64,000 bases of DNA from Symsagittifera roscoffensis. Taxonomy: Eukaryota > Xenacoelomorpha > Acoela > Convolutidae. The DNA is taken from NCBI RefSeq assembly GCF_963678635.1, contig NC_087064.1, positions 68,126,025-68,190,024 of the forward strand, written 5' to 3'. The position numbers and the translations under genes were made by a program. Within the stretch, counting starts at the first letter, position 1, and every line of letters begins with the position of its first letter. This document shows, one piece after another, positions 1-11,679 of the stretch. The notes under the pieces are model-generated. The model was given only the letters and a program-made list of their open reading frames with translations. It searched no databases and was not told the origin of the DNA.

Positions 1-67
1 TTACACTTTGTAAAATTGAAAATTTAATTCTTGGAGCCATCTAGAATTAATGGACTAGTTCAAGGGC

Positions 68-345
68 TTAGAGAGTTTCAGATGAAAGATCGTTTGAACT
101 GCTGTTCAAGCTTTCATTCTTTTTAACTAGCAATTGCATAAACTCGTTGCAAAATGTTTCTAGTGTTTGTTTCGCAGCATCTGGGTAGAATACTTGGAAC
201 CAATCTTTTTTCGGCGCTTTTCCAGACATATAGGCAGAACTTGAATGTAAGTTTTGATGTTCTGTAGGACTTTGTTTGCTGCTGGCTTCGAAGCCGACCA
301 GTTCGTAGTCTAGCAGCGCCATTGCAAGGTAGATTGCTGCCAACG
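68..345 (-). CDS. CCNQ: Cyclin Q (CCNQ/FAM58A), last coding exon
   Basis: This is the C-terminal exon of a cyclin-Q homologue, in known animals the cyclin partner of CDK10. Reading leftward from the 3' splice site (TTTCAG at 351-346), it encodes LAAIYLAMALLDYELV and then KDWFQVFYPDAAK. These match the end of the second cyclin fold of human CCNQ (IAVAVLYLALQVYGVEV ... KPWWQVFNDD). The exon begins with the last two bases of a codon whose first base ends the 10143-10293 exon, so the frame joins exactly (phase 1). It ends at a stop codon after 91 residues. Joined with the other three exons it gives about 270 residues, close to the 248 of human CCNQ. The preceding intron is 9.8 kb. Confidence 0.85.
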
Positions 346-404
346 CTGAAATAAACAATTAAGATAATTATTAAGGTAACATGGACAACAGACAGTTAGA
401 AAAT

Positions 405-870
405 AGTCAATGAATGCAAGGAAACAGAAAAAAAATACTGACATATTTTAAATGAAAAAATCTCAACTTACGAATTTATAAGTATAAAATGGGTGACCTT
501 AAAGCTCTTTTCTAGAACAATTTCCGATTGACACTTTTTTGGGAAACTGGATCGATTGGCCATTTTTTTCCGCTGTGAATTCAGAAAACTTAAGTACATT
601 TTGGAAACAAGTCGATCACGTTTTCGTGACCTTTACAATTTCGCTGTTCGATAGTGGAGTTTGCCTTCCTTTCAACAAAGGGAATGAACTAAACTTAAAA
701 AGAAATCATAAGTCGAACCTCGAAAAAGTAAATTTGAGCCTGAACAAACCTCAAGACTTTTCCTGAAAAAAATCATCGCGCCTTATCTTTGAGTCTTCAC
801 AATTGACTCTTAATAAAAAACAAACTTAAGTACAGTTCTCGGAAAGCATTCCATTACCTTTCAGCTAGTT
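405..870 (+). repeat. Dispersed repeat family A, copy 1
   Basis: This copy aligns by eye with 6870-7310 and 35890-36330. Shared landmarks in the same order are: a CAATGAATGCAAG-like start, GAAACTGGATCGAT, a segment with GTCGATCAC and TTTCGTGACC, CTGTTCGATAGTGGAGTTTG, and AAAAGAAATCA. No protein is encoded. It is probably a non-autonomous transposon. Its ends could not be defined. Confidence 0.6.
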
Positions 871-989
871 CTTGTGTCATCCACTGCGCTACTAATTTAA
901 GACATCCATTTTCGGCCATCGCCCTGAATAGTTTTATAATGCGCTTTTCCCATCAAAAGAACGCAAGTTTTTCGACAAACGCAAATTTT

Positions 990-2010
990 TCGACAACTCA
1001 TGAAAAACTGCATATATTGCAAACAAAATCTGCAACCTTTAAGTGTACTCTGACTGCACCCAATTACAGGGTTGGTAATTTCAAATTTTACAAAAAAAAA
1101 ACAGAGCCTCTGGAGAAATTTGGAGGCCAGATTTGCAACCACTGAGATTCCCTGAAGGCTGCACCCTACTATAAGGTTGGGAATTTCAAATTTAGTGAGT
1201 TTTTTAAAGCTAAGTTTCCCGAAAAAAAATTGAAAAAATCATAAAAAACGTCATATCTCGAAAACTAATAAGATTTGAGCATTCATATTTAGAGGCGAGA
1301 TTGGCGACACCTGGGTGTAAGCTGACAAAACGGTTGTCTCTTCATCAAGCTAGTAGTTTCAAATTTTGTGTTTTTTCTAAGAACGTCATATCTCAAAAAC
1401 ACGTCATATCTCAAAAACACAAAAATTTGAGCAGTCATAATAGGAGGCAAGATTCGCAACCTCTGAAATTACACTGACAGCCCCCACTACAAAAATGGAC
1501 ATAACAAACTTTGAAGAAAAAAGATGGATTTGTTTTCTTGGAATTTTTTTGAAAAAATCACAAAAAACGTCATATTTCGAAAGTAGAAGGATTTAAGCAA
1601 TCATATTTAAAGGCAAAAAAATCGCAATTCCTGGGAGAACCATAACAGAGCCTCACTATAGAGATCAAAACTTCAAATTTGTGAAATTTTTTATATCTAA
1701 GTTCTTTGCAAAACTTTGAAAACATCCTAAAAAACGTCATATTTGAAAAACTACAAAAATTTGAGCAGTTAAAATCAGAGGTAAGCTTTGCAACCCCTGA
1801 AGATACCATCAAAGTTTCCAACAAAGGAAGTTCTTGAAAAAAAATTATAACAAACGTCTCGTAAAAAAATCATCAAAAAATCTCGAAAACTACAAGAATT
1901 TGAGAAGTGTGATTTGGAGGCAAGATTAGCAATCCCAGAGAGTTCCTCGACAGCACCCAACTGCAGGGTTGAGAACTTCAAATTTTGTGAAACTTTTCAA
2001 ATTCAAGTTT
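990..2010 (+). repeat. Degenerate tandem array, period about 150-170 bp
   Basis: The array has about six diverged units. Each carries AACGTCATATCTCGAAAACT, then a TTTGAGCANTCATA segment, then GAGGCAAGATT.GCAACCCCTGA and a GGTT..AATTTCAAATTT stretch. CGTCATAT landmarks fall near 1251, 1402, 1568 and 1736. There is no coding potential. It lies in CCNQ intron 3. Confidence 0.65.
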
Positions 2011-3059
2011 TACAGATATTTTTGAAAAAAAAACTCCTGGGGAATCCTTATAGCATCCCACCATTGGGTTGCTAAATTCAAAAATGAAATAATCCTTGAC
2101 ATAAAAATGGAAAATCGAAAAAAAATTCTTAACCATTGCAATGTACGATATAGCTTAAACGTGAAAAAATTCTTTCTTTTAACATGCAAAAATAATACGT
2201 TGAAAAAGCTTAAACATAGCGAGATAGTGAAGCCCGCATTTAAAAATAGTATAGATAGATTTGCCCGCGGTGCACAAAATTCTACTATAAATAGAAAACG
2301 GGTATTATAGTTTTTGGAAAAAACTTCGAAAATCAATTTGGTTGACTAGAAAAATTCGAATGTTGTTTCGAACAAAAAAAATCACACATCGGGCAAATTA
2401 TGGAGAAAGAAACCTTAACAAAACAAGCGCCAATTGCTGGCCGTTCTCAGACTTTTTCACAAAGTCTCGCTTCAATTCATTTGATATTATCATTGACAAC
2501 GAGAACTATTTTCAAGATGAAGCACCCTGCTAGCCCATCAAATTGTTGCCATCTTTCTAATCACTTCTCAAAATCCAATAACAAATTAACTCTTCAACCC
2601 TACTCAAAACCTACTTTGATGTTGCTCTTGGATACCTAATTCTGATAGACCATCAAACCTAAAATTAATCTGACCTAGTCAATTTAGCAATACAGTTCAG
2701 CACGGTAAAAGCAATGAAAACACCTTGCCCCCCCCCCCCCCCTGAAAGTTTAAAAAGTTACACAAAAAAGACAATAGAACTTCGCAAAACTTCAAACGTT
2801 GACAATAAAACTTCAGGGTGACAATTTTGGTTTCCAGGATTGCCCCCACTGCATGAGCGAAAAAAATTAAACCAGTACTTCGATTTGGGAAAAAAACTGA
2901 AGAGGAATGGCCGGAAAAAAAGCCAGTCGCACAGCAAAAAAAAGCATGTACTATTTTCAACACTTTGGAATTACAGTATTATAATTTTCAGTCCATGACT
3001 TAACTCCGGTGCATTCAAAACTATTTTTCTCGAAATTCTGAACATCATATTTTAAAAGC

Positions 3060-4400
3060 TAACAAGCCTATCTCATATGATTAATCAGCTCGCAAAAAGT
3101 TAAATGTTGTTCTGCGCAAGCTATGAACCTTTAAAACAATTCAAGTTACTTCATGAATCAAATCGGAGGGCGCAAAGTTAAAAATTTTTCTAAGCAATCT
3201 AATCCAGAAACTCTGAGATATTCTCTAAGTTATTTCATGTGGTGATTCAGATGACAAAAAACTTTATTTTTATTGAAGCTATTTAAGCGATGAAACTTCA
3301 AATATTTCAAGTTATTTCAAGGCCGAATCAGTTTGCGAAAAGTTCAAAAATTTTTAGGCCAGCTATGAAACTTTGAAATATTTCAAAGTCATATCAAGAA
3401 GCGAACCAGTTTCTGTTAGTTTTTCAAGCAAACTATTCATTGGATAAAACTTTGAAACATTTTAAGTAATTTCATGTAGCGATTCAGATGACAAAAAACT
3501 TAATTATTTCTATTTAAGCTATTGAAGCGATGAAACTTCAAATATTTCAAGTTATTTCAAGGCCGAGTCAGTTTGCACTAAGTTGAAAAAAATTTAAGCC
3601 AGCATTGAAACTTTGAAATATTTCAAGTCATATCATGAAGCGAACCAGTTTCTGTTACTTTTTCAAGCACGCTATTCATTGGATGAAACTTTGAAACATT
3701 TTAAAATATTTCATGAAGCGAATCGGATAACGAAACGATTAAGTTTTCCTCAGCAAGCTATTTACGCTATGAAACTTTGAAACAATTTAAGGTATGATAT
3801 AAAGGGAATCGGATAGCAAAAAGAAAAATTATAGTTTTTCTAAACTAAATATTCAATTTAAGAAATTTTGAAGCGAATTGAATGGGATAGAAAACGCTTA
3901 CGCTTTCATATTGAAGCTAATCAAGCAATGAAATTCAGAAACATTTCAAGTTTTTCATAGAGCAAGTCATTCCGCAAAACATCAATTGTTTAGGAAGCTG
4001 CTCAAACTAGAAATACGCAAGGTAGTTTCAGACAAAATCGGTTCACAAAAACTTTTCTGAGCCAGCTATTTAAGTTGTGAAATTTGGCTATACTTCAAGG
4101 TATTTCATGAAAGGAATCGGATTGCGAATAGTTTAAGTTTTCCTATTGGAGCCAAATTAAATTTTTCTAAGCGAAATAATCAAACAATGAACCTTTGAAA
4201 AACTTCGAATTGTTTGATAGAGAAAATCAGTACGCAAGTTGTTTTAAGCACGCTATTGAAGCTCTGAAAATTTGAAATACTTAGACCTAAACGTTTCGTG
4301 AAAATTTAGTTTTTATGAATGAAGCTATTCAAGCTATTAACTTAAGCATATCTAAACAAGCTATTTAAGCTATGAAACTTCTAAACATTTCAAGTTAATT
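3060..4400 (+). repeat. Degenerate tandem array built on an 80-bp theme
   Basis: Repeated variants of GCTATGAAACTTTGAAA, ATTTCAAGTTATTTCATGAA and GCGAATCAGTTTGCGAAAAG run through the interval. Around 3290-3700 a higher-order unit of about 240 bp repeats almost intact: the AAATATTTCAAGTTATTTCA landmark recurs at about 3300 and 3540. It is intronic satellite-like DNA with no ORF. Confidence 0.6.
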
Positions 4401-5943
4401 CTTTCTTGAAATTCAAGAACTTGAACAGACTTTTTTACATCGGCCGCGAGCAAATATCAGAGCAGTACTATGAAAAAAAAATTGGGTTCGATGACTTATC
4501 AGTTTATTAAGGGCATGAAAATGCCATTTTCTCTAACTGCTGCAATTTTTCTCGGACACTTCAAGTAAAGAATGTTGTTTATGTTATGTGAAACGTTCTC
4601 AGCCAAAAATCTATTCAATGTGACCACTTCCCTTATCTGAAATGGCTCTGAAAGTTTCTGAAATATACTGCTGATAGTAAATAGCTTTTTGATTTCCGGA
4701 AATCATTGACAAGTCTTTCTAACATGAAAAAACGTTCAATGAGATTTATCGAAGTTCAAGTCGAAGGTTTCTGGAATTAAAGAATTAAAAACGCAACGAG
4801 ACTCGGAGTCTAGTTCAAATTTCAAAATACCTTAACCTTCAGACCCTACTACTTGAGAATTTTTTTAAATGAGCGAATAGGTATGCCTTGAGCTGTTTTA
4901 AGAGGGTTTCGACTTCTCTCTTTATGCTCTAGCGGGTCTGTTTGAGAATGATATAACTATTAAGTGGTCAATTTCAATAGTTTTTTATCTAATTTCAAGA
5001 TCAAATTAGCGCAGATTTTTAACACCATCAATGGAACGACAGAGGCTCAAAGTCTAGATGTGAGGCTTCAAGTTCCAATCTTAAAATTGGTTTCAAGTGC
5101 TTTTAACTTTTTCAAACTGAGGAAAGGATTTTCAAAAACGTTTTATGAGCTGCTCAAACTTTCAGCAATCCTTAAGTTCACAAAATCAATAACATTTGCA
5201 TATGGAGGAAAAATTAATTAGTGAACTTCGGAAACAACGCGCTCGGACTTTGCAGTGTTTGCTTAAAATAATGGATATAAACGCTCCCCCCTCCCCCACC
5301 ACCACCACCACCCTTATTTGACCCAGTAGAGAATAGTCCAGAAATTTGGGAAATCATTCAACGGTTAAATATATGCGAATTTGTACCCAGTAACGACTTC
5401 CCCTTTTTCAAGAGGAAGAGGAATAAAAAGATATCTGCTGGCTGCAGAAATTAAGTTAAGAGAAAATACCTAGTAACGTTGGCGCTTTTCTCCAAAATGT
5501 CATCAATGATGCTAAATACCCATTAATCAAGACAGATTAAAAATGGTGGCGTGGGACCTCTTGTTTTCCGACTATTTCTGGCAGAGAATTGGATTGAAAA
5601 CACAATCAGTTTGTTTTCCTCGTGGGAATCTAAATTTGATTTACAACCTAATCTTATTTGTGACTGTGTCCGTAGGTGTCAGTTTTGATCCACAGAAACT
5701 AATTCGTAGACCAAAATTTATCAATATGCACGAAAACAGCTTCTACTTGATTAAACATGTAAATGCCACCAAAGCAATGAAAGCTCAAATATTTCAAGAA
5801 ACATTAAATCATGATAAGAAATTGGGACAAAAACAAAAAAAAAGTTTCAATTCTTACAAAATTTAAGAAACTTAGATAGAAATGGCTACGGATATCTTAT
5901 ACCAGCATAACACACTGGACGAAAAATCACAGGCGTTATAATC

Positions 5944-6120
5944 AGGGGCGGATTTGCGTGTCGTGAGATATCCATTTTTGGCGTCTTTTGTTTTTTTTCG
6001 CCTGTTTCTTTTCAAAAATTTGCCTTCGGCGCAGAAAATCTCAGAATATCAATTGGGTCGACCTAAAAAAAGTCGACAAAGTTTTTGAAAATTTTTGAGA
6101 CTAACCCCCCCCCCCCCCCT
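5944..6120 (+). mobile_element. hAT-type MITE end (CAGGGGCGGAT terminus)
   Basis: The interval starts with CAGGGGCGGATTTG, a terminal-inverted-repeat signature shared by many hAT-like non-autonomous elements. It continues with ATATCCATTTTTGGCG, which also occurs in the better preserved copy at 38650-38937, and ends in a poly-C tract near 6106-6118. The right terminus is not clear, so the end coordinate is approximate. Confidence 0.45.
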
Positions 6121-6407
6121 CTTCTGCTCGTATTATTTTCGGACGACTCAAATTTTCACACATCATGTTTGATTTTGCCCAAAACTTTTAGTTTTTCAAA
6201 CTTTTCTGTACAAAAACTATTGGATATAAACTAAGGGACAGTCGGAACATTCGGGGCTTTGCCCTGACATACTAGCTGCCTTCTTACCCTCAGTCTAAAA
6301 GAAGCACATAACAATTTCATGAAAGCTTCAATTACCCTTCGTCTGAACGAGATTTGTCATCAATTAAGCTGCTTTGATTGAACGCTTTCAATTCCTTACG
6401 AAAACAG

Positions 6408-6800
6408 CAACTCAAATGCTGCTATTGCTCGCACTTTAGAAAAAGTAGGAAGCAGTGGCTTGAGGCGGTTTTACAAAAGTATCATCCAGAGCTATCAAAT
6501 CAAGACGACATTAAAACTACTTCGAAGATACTATCACAGGAGACTAAAAGTGAAAATTTTCAAAAAGCCAGGTTAGACAAAGACATGCGGAATGTCTGTT
6601 TCCCAGCAATTAACAAACTGCCAAAACAGACAACAACGCTCTCGAAAGATTTAACCGACGATTTGAGTCGATCTTGTATATGTCATACACAGATTTCTGG
6701 AAAACCATCAAAGCCATTCAAAGATCAACAATTATTAAAGTCACTTAGGTTTTCGCAGCTGCAGTTGTACCCGCAAAAAAGAGGACAACTTAGTATCTAG
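6408..6800 (+). CDS. Hypothetical terminal exon, low support
   Basis: An open frame on the strand opposite CCNQ follows a possible 3' splice site (TTCCTTACGAAAACAG ending at 6407). It encodes QLKCCYCSHFRKSRKQWLEA and about 110 further residues rich in Lys, Ser and Thr, then a stop. The single CxxC and basic composition vaguely recall small Rpr2-type zinc proteins, but I do not recognise a family. There is no ATG near the start, so it would need an upstream exon; the open frame at 5543-5866 is the only candidate. It could be chance in an AT-rich intron. Confidence 0.18.
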   Translation, partial: QLKCCYCSHFRKSRKQWLEAVLQKYHPELSNQDDIKTTSKILSQETKSENFQKARLDKDMRNVCFPAINKLPKQTTTLSKDLTDDLSRSCICHTQISGKPSKPFKDQQLLKSLRFSQLQLYPQKRGQLSI

Positions 6801-6869
6801 AGTATAGTATATTTAATCTCAATTCTATTTATGGTTTCCAAGCTAAATATAACATAGCCAACTGCCAGT

Positions 6870-7310
6870 TGGAAAATGTAAGGAACGCAAGGAAATTGAA
6901 AAAAAACTGATTTGTGTTTTCAAAAACCTTCAACTTTTGAATTTCGAAAAAAAAACAAATAGATGGCTTTAAAGCTGTTTGAATTTGTATAACAATTTAA
7001 TATGGACACTTTTGGTTAAAATTAAACCAATTTGAGAAAACTGGATCAATAGACAAAACTTTTATTACGCTGGTAAATCTGGTAACTGATTTCCGTTTTC
7101 GAAATTGGGAAGTCGATCACTTTTTCGTGACCTTCACACTCTTTCTGTTCGATAGTAGAGTTTGCCTTTCTTTTAACAATGGAAACACACTCAATTTGAA
7201 AAGAAATCACCGAGTCAAACTGCGAAAAAACAAAATTGAGCGTGAACCAACTTCAGGTTTTTTCCCGAAAAAAAAACAAAAAAAATCAGCAAGACATACA
7301 TAAGAGTACT
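6870..7310 (+). repeat. Dispersed repeat family A, copy 2
   Basis: This copy has the same landmarks and order as 405-870, including CTGGATCAATAGAC, AGTCGATCAC, TTTCGTGACCTTC and CTGTTCGATAGTAGAGTTTG. It is followed at about 7320-7375 by a short tandem duplication of CAGATTAACCTT.TTGGCTAA with a period near 28 bp. Confidence 0.6.
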
Positions 7311-8239
7311 CACTACGTTCAGATTCAGATTAACCTTCTTGGCTAACTATTCAGATTAACCTTTTTGGCTAACTACAATATATATAATTTTTATTTTTAA
7401 TTTTTTCGTTAAACATGTTAAAAGAATGCGTTGAAAAAGCTTAAAGATGGCAAAAAAGTGAAGCCATCATTTAAATATAATAGATAGAAATTGGTGGACT
7501 TTAGCCTCAGTGATAATATCCGTTGAGAATATAATACATTCTGGGAAGTTTTTTCCTCGGAGTTTTAGTCAGCGCGCGAAGTCGATCGGTTGTAGATTGA
7601 CATTTGCAATTCTTCAATTGGTGCAAACTCTTTTGCCAAAGATTGTTATTTTCAAACCATGCAGTTCGAAGGATTTCTTCTCGAAAAATAAATAATTTTT
7701 TTTTACACAGGCGAAGCTTCACTTCGCAAACCGAGCAAGAAAACGACAGGAAAAAAAACCCTCAACAAGACTGCTAGTATATCAGGGCAAAGGCCTGAAT
7801 GTTCCGACTGCCACTTAATCCATATAGATTTTCGGAAAAAGTACAAGATTTGGACAATATCAAAGATCAAGTGTGAAAATTTGAGTCGTACGAAATTAAT
7901 ACGACCGATTAGCCAGCCTCAATTCATATTGGAACGATCTTGTAGTGTGGGATAATTCACTGCGCATAAATAATTCGCGTTACTTAATAATTGCGCATTA
8001 ATAATTCGCGATAAAATCTTCAAACTGCGCATAAATTTGTGAAATTGGCAATTTTCAAACTCCCAAAACTTTGCAAAAAATGATCGGATGTAAAAATGTT
8101 TTCAAATTTGATTTCAAGTAGTCAATATTTTCAACGGGGCATAACTTTTTTTAAGTTAAAAACTATTATGTAGATCGCCAAAAATTGATTGAATAAAAAA
8201 ACAAACCAAGCATAAATTTTCCGTTTTCGTCGGCTTTCG

Positions 8240-8420
8240 GGTTAGAACTTAACCTATGTGACAGATTCGAACCTCCGACCTCGGATTTGAGCCTCACGTA
8301 CGTGCTCTCATCTGCGCCCTTGACAGTTTGCTAACACAAGCCACGAAAAACCAAAGTGATTATAGCAAAATGTGCCACCAAATGGGCACTTTTATTTGCA
8401 AGTTTGGTTTATTTGCAAGT
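8240..8420 (-). mobile_element. tRNA-derived SINE
   Basis: Read on the minus strand, a tRNA-like head has an A-box-like segment GGCGCAGATGAGAGC and a B-box-like segment GGAGGTTCGAATCTG about 30 bases later. On the plus strand it is followed by a CACAAGCCAC and AGTGCCACCAAAT-type segment shared with copies near 10035, 13590 and 13980. The tRNA fold is incomplete, so this is a retroposon and not a tRNA gene. Confidence 0.5.
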
Positions 8421-9174
8421 TTGGTTGAAAAAAAGTAGATTTAAGTATTTGAGTTCTTTTCACTGGATTGTTAAACCCAACAATCAAATTTCATCCCTAT
8501 GATTAAAACAGTGGGATATTTAATTTGACATTGATTATAATAGCTTGTACCACTTTAATTTGTGGATATTAAGAATTGGGATTTACGTGCATAGTTAAAT
8601 GTTAACTTGGTAATTTGTCATTTAGCCAAAGGAAATTTATTCGCAGCCAAAATGCGACAGACGCAACTTTACTTTTGATACCGAATTTCTGACTTCCTAC
8701 AATTCATATTTGATACGCTTTTATGCTAGTCGGAACAATTGGGTAGAAAAAAAACTTTATACTTTGAGAGCTTTATGCTTATCTATACTGTGTATTTTTT
8801 TCTATTTATGGGACACTGACGCAAATGTTCCAATGACGCAAATGATCCGCTTGATGTCTCCTACGAGTGAATTAACCTCAAGGTGACCAATAACTCTTGA
8901 AAGAAAAAAAAACAGTTGGTACAGTTAACTCGTTTGACCAGTTAATCAGTTCATTTAAGGAATAGATTAACTGGATTTCAATTAGAAAACAAAAGCCACT
9001 CACCAAAACAAGCAAACAACAAAGAGCCAAAAACGATTTAAGCTCATTGCAGCTTTTAATCAACTCTCCTCAGATCAAGGCTTTCTGATTTAAGTTGACA
9101 TGGCAAAATCACTGAAAATCAAAACTAGCTCAGCGATGAAACATCGAAAAAATGCAGTCGTTTTTACGAATAAA

Positions 9175-9271
9175 ACCTTTAAATTTAATTTCTAACTTTT
9201 GAAATTGTTGAAGATGATTCTTGGTTCTATTTCAAAAGTTAGAAATTAAATTTAAAGGTCATCTTCAACAA
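9175..9271 (+). repeat. Two crossing perfect inverted repeats
   Basis: Arm A (9175-9204, 30 bp) is the exact reverse complement of 9230-9259. The 12 bp directly after it (9205-9216, TTGTTGAAGATG) is the exact reverse complement of 9260-9271. The order is A, B, spacer, A', B', so the two pairings cross, unlike a simple hairpin. It lies in CCNQ intron 3. Confidence 0.9.
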
Positions 9272-10142
9272 AGAAAAACAAAGCGTTTCAGAAAATGATA
9301 TCACCTTGAACATGAATGTTCCTGTAAAAAAAAAGATATCTATCTGTTCACGTTTCTAGCTCACAAATCACGTTTTTATATCTGCAATTTTTCTTATGTT
9401 TAGTTCACAAATCATAAATCAGTAAGTCAGGGGCAGAGCTATAAGTCAAGGAAAAGTTATTTCATAAAATTAAATTCTACCAGATACAAACGATCACAAA
9501 AATGGCAGCCACCAAAACAAAATCAAAAGCCTGCAGCATATGGAGAGCAGATAAAATCTCAAAATCAAACGAAAAACAGTAGCCTGTACAGATAGATATT
9601 CAAACCTATTTTGTAAACAGAGGTAAATCAGAGCTTTGCATAAATTGGGACGACGGATGTTCAACAAACCGCCATATCTACAAACTGCCATATCTTGGAG
9701 CCGAAATTACATTAGAACGTAAATTGAATCAGAATTACGTAACAATTGCATAGCAACCATGCCTATCACCATTGGGACATACCAAAACCATTGTATGGGA
9801 ACTGACTCGACAGAAAATGAGTCAAAACTAATTTTAAAAAATGAAGAAAAAAAAACAATCTTCCAAATTTGAATTTGTTTGTCTCAATTTGTCTCGAGTG
9901 AAGTACATTTTGAGGACACCATTTTGTGAAGACATCTGCATCTGCACTATGGTCGCTTAACAACCGACAAACCATAGCCACCAATAAACCAGTTACAAAG
10001 ATATGTTAATGCATCAAGTAAATCAGATATAATGCTACAACCGCAAAATTGTCACTAAATGAGCCTTTTTATTTGAGACTTGGGTTTAAAAAGTGAACTT
10101 CGTAATATAACACTACTCTGCGCTTGTGTAATTACAGCTTAC

Positions 10143-10293
10143 CAATAATCTGAGGTGGGTATTTTAGCACAGCGGGACACAGGTGGATGTCGCGGTGAAT
10201 CGTGAGTGCAGTGGGGAGGAGGAGTGAGCCTGAGTGATACTCGGATGCAGGCGGCATCCATTTCTTCACAGACAGCAGATAGTGGCACAGATA
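10143..10293 (-). CDS. CCNQ: Cyclin Q (CCNQ), third coding exon
   Basis: The exon is 151 bp, bounded by an AG at 10295-10294 and the donor GTAAGC at 10142. Its 50 codons read YLCHYLLSVKKWM, a divergent linker, then CPAVLKYPPQII. This parallels YLLHYLVSLQNWL ... QAQHI in human CCNQ, the start of the second cyclin fold. Entry is in phase 0, directly after the HK codons that end the previous exon. Exit is in phase 1 into the last exon. A 130-bp MITE sits 31 bp upstream of the acceptor. Confidence 0.82.
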
Positions 10294-10323
10294 CTAAACA
10301 CAAAATATCGGTGGTATATAATT

Positions 10324-10453
10324 CAGCCGAAGTATCAACCATCCGATAATGTAAGTGTTATGTAATAGTTATCTAACAATTATGTAGCACTAACGAAAGT
10401 TATCCAAATTCATTCATATGATGTAATTTTTCGGTTGGTCTGTACTTCGGCTG
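10324..10453. mobile_element. MITE with CAGCCGAAGTA terminal inverted repeats
   Basis: The left arm starts CAGCCGAAGTATCAACC at 10324. The right arm, TCGGTTGGTCTGTACTTCGG and onward, ends at 10453 and is its imperfect reverse complement over about 23 bp. A 158-bp relative lies at 29397-29554. It has no ORF. It occupies intron sequence just upstream of CCNQ exon 3. Confidence 0.7.
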
Positions 10454-11299
10454 GTTTATTTATTCAACTTTATAAGTTACACGGCCCAAAACTGATCTTT
10501 TTGTTATTTCGAAAATTACATAATTGCTTGAATCGGATTGGTTGAAATTAATTCCCGCAAAAGATATGTGGATTTTCATAAGTCATAGATGCTCAACTCA
10601 CTCTTTGGTAATTTTGGGCCGTAAAATATAAAACACCTCTATTCGGTTCACAGTCACCCCCTAAATTTTGATTCGAGGCTGACCTGCAGTTTACTTCTAA
10701 TTATAGTTTCAAAATTAATTCAACTATTTTACCTCTCATTCTTGCATTTTTAAGCCTAATTCATTCACCCTTTGCAAAAAAGTACACAAGCCAAGCTGCA
10801 CTTAGCAGGCACAAGCGAGAAAAAAGCGAAAAGTAGCGCAGAAAAGGCATTTAAGTAAATTAAGGGAAAAAAAGCCTTGCAAAAAAAAACTTTTACTTTG
10901 TACTGGAATCGACATTCCTACCGAGACATTAAGATTCACACGTCCTTGCATCTACGCCATGGTCTCCCGACATTCGTTAAAACCGAGCCTCGAATAAAGC
11001 AGATACTAATAAATTGTCAATACCAAGCAGTAAAAACACCATCAAATGCGCATATTTATCAGCGAATTTGGTAAGAAAAATGTTAATTCGTAATATAACT
11101 CAACGCTCGCTATCTCTCTGCGTAAACAGAATATTTGAAACTATTTTTGAATTTAATTTAAAGTTTAGAAACTAGTTTTGATTTTAATTTAAAATTTTGC
11201 AAATAAATTTGAATTTAATTAGTGTGGTCTACTCGCTTGTTATTTAAGTCACAGATACCCCAACCCTACCTAATGCACACAGCCAAACCTAATTACTAC

Positions 11300-11499
11300 C
11301 TTGTGTGAGTTGGCGAAGTCTGTATTAAATTGGAGCACTCTGAGAAGGTGTAGTTCCATACTGGACAGGGAGTCCCTCAGGTCATAGAACTGTTCCTCCA
11401 ATTGCAGAGGGGGTTCGTTAGGGTGCAGATTACGATAGGAAACATTGATTATGTCTCTTAAAGATGAGGATGCGGGAGGATCGTCACACACTTTGCTCG
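11300..11499 (-). CDS. CCNQ: Cyclin Q (CCNQ), second coding exon
   Basis: The exon runs from an acceptor (TTCTTTCTAG ending at 11500) to a donor (AAG/GTAGTA at 11299). It encodes SKVCDDPP, then LRDIINVSYRNLHP, LQLEEQFYDLRDSL, ELHLLRVLQFN and NSHK. The match to human CCNQ is close: GKVEEQHLRTRDIINVSNRY, the SRFWELRDSI segment, LLMLRVLRFQ and PHK. This is the heart of the first cyclin fold. The exon starts with two bases completing a GCG codon begun in the previous exon. Confidence 0.9.
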
Positions 11500-11679
11500 C
11501 TAGAAAGAACATCATCAATAGTTTTAAATTCAAATTAGGCTTTTTTATAAGTACTCCGCCAGTTTAAAATAAACTGATCGAACTAAAAATACAGCAAAAA
11601 ACAGACAATGGGTTGAGAAAGAAATCAAACAAATTGCTTACTGAGTTTCTTCAAAAAATGGTTCAAACATTTTCTCTTA

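Larger units (their letters stand above)
346..10142 (-). other. CCNQ intron 3 (9.8 kb), repeat-filled
   Basis: The intron runs from the donor GTAAGC at 10142 to the acceptor TTTCAG ending at 346. It holds no convincing conserved gene. Contents: a dispersed-repeat copy (405-870), a degenerate array with a period near 165 bp (990-2010), a second array (3060-4400), a hAT-type TIR end (5944), a second dispersed-repeat copy (6870-7310), a SINE (8240-8420) and a crossing inverted repeat (9175-9271). Two weak plus-strand ORFs at 5543-5866 and 6408-6800 are treated separately. Confidence 0.7.
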
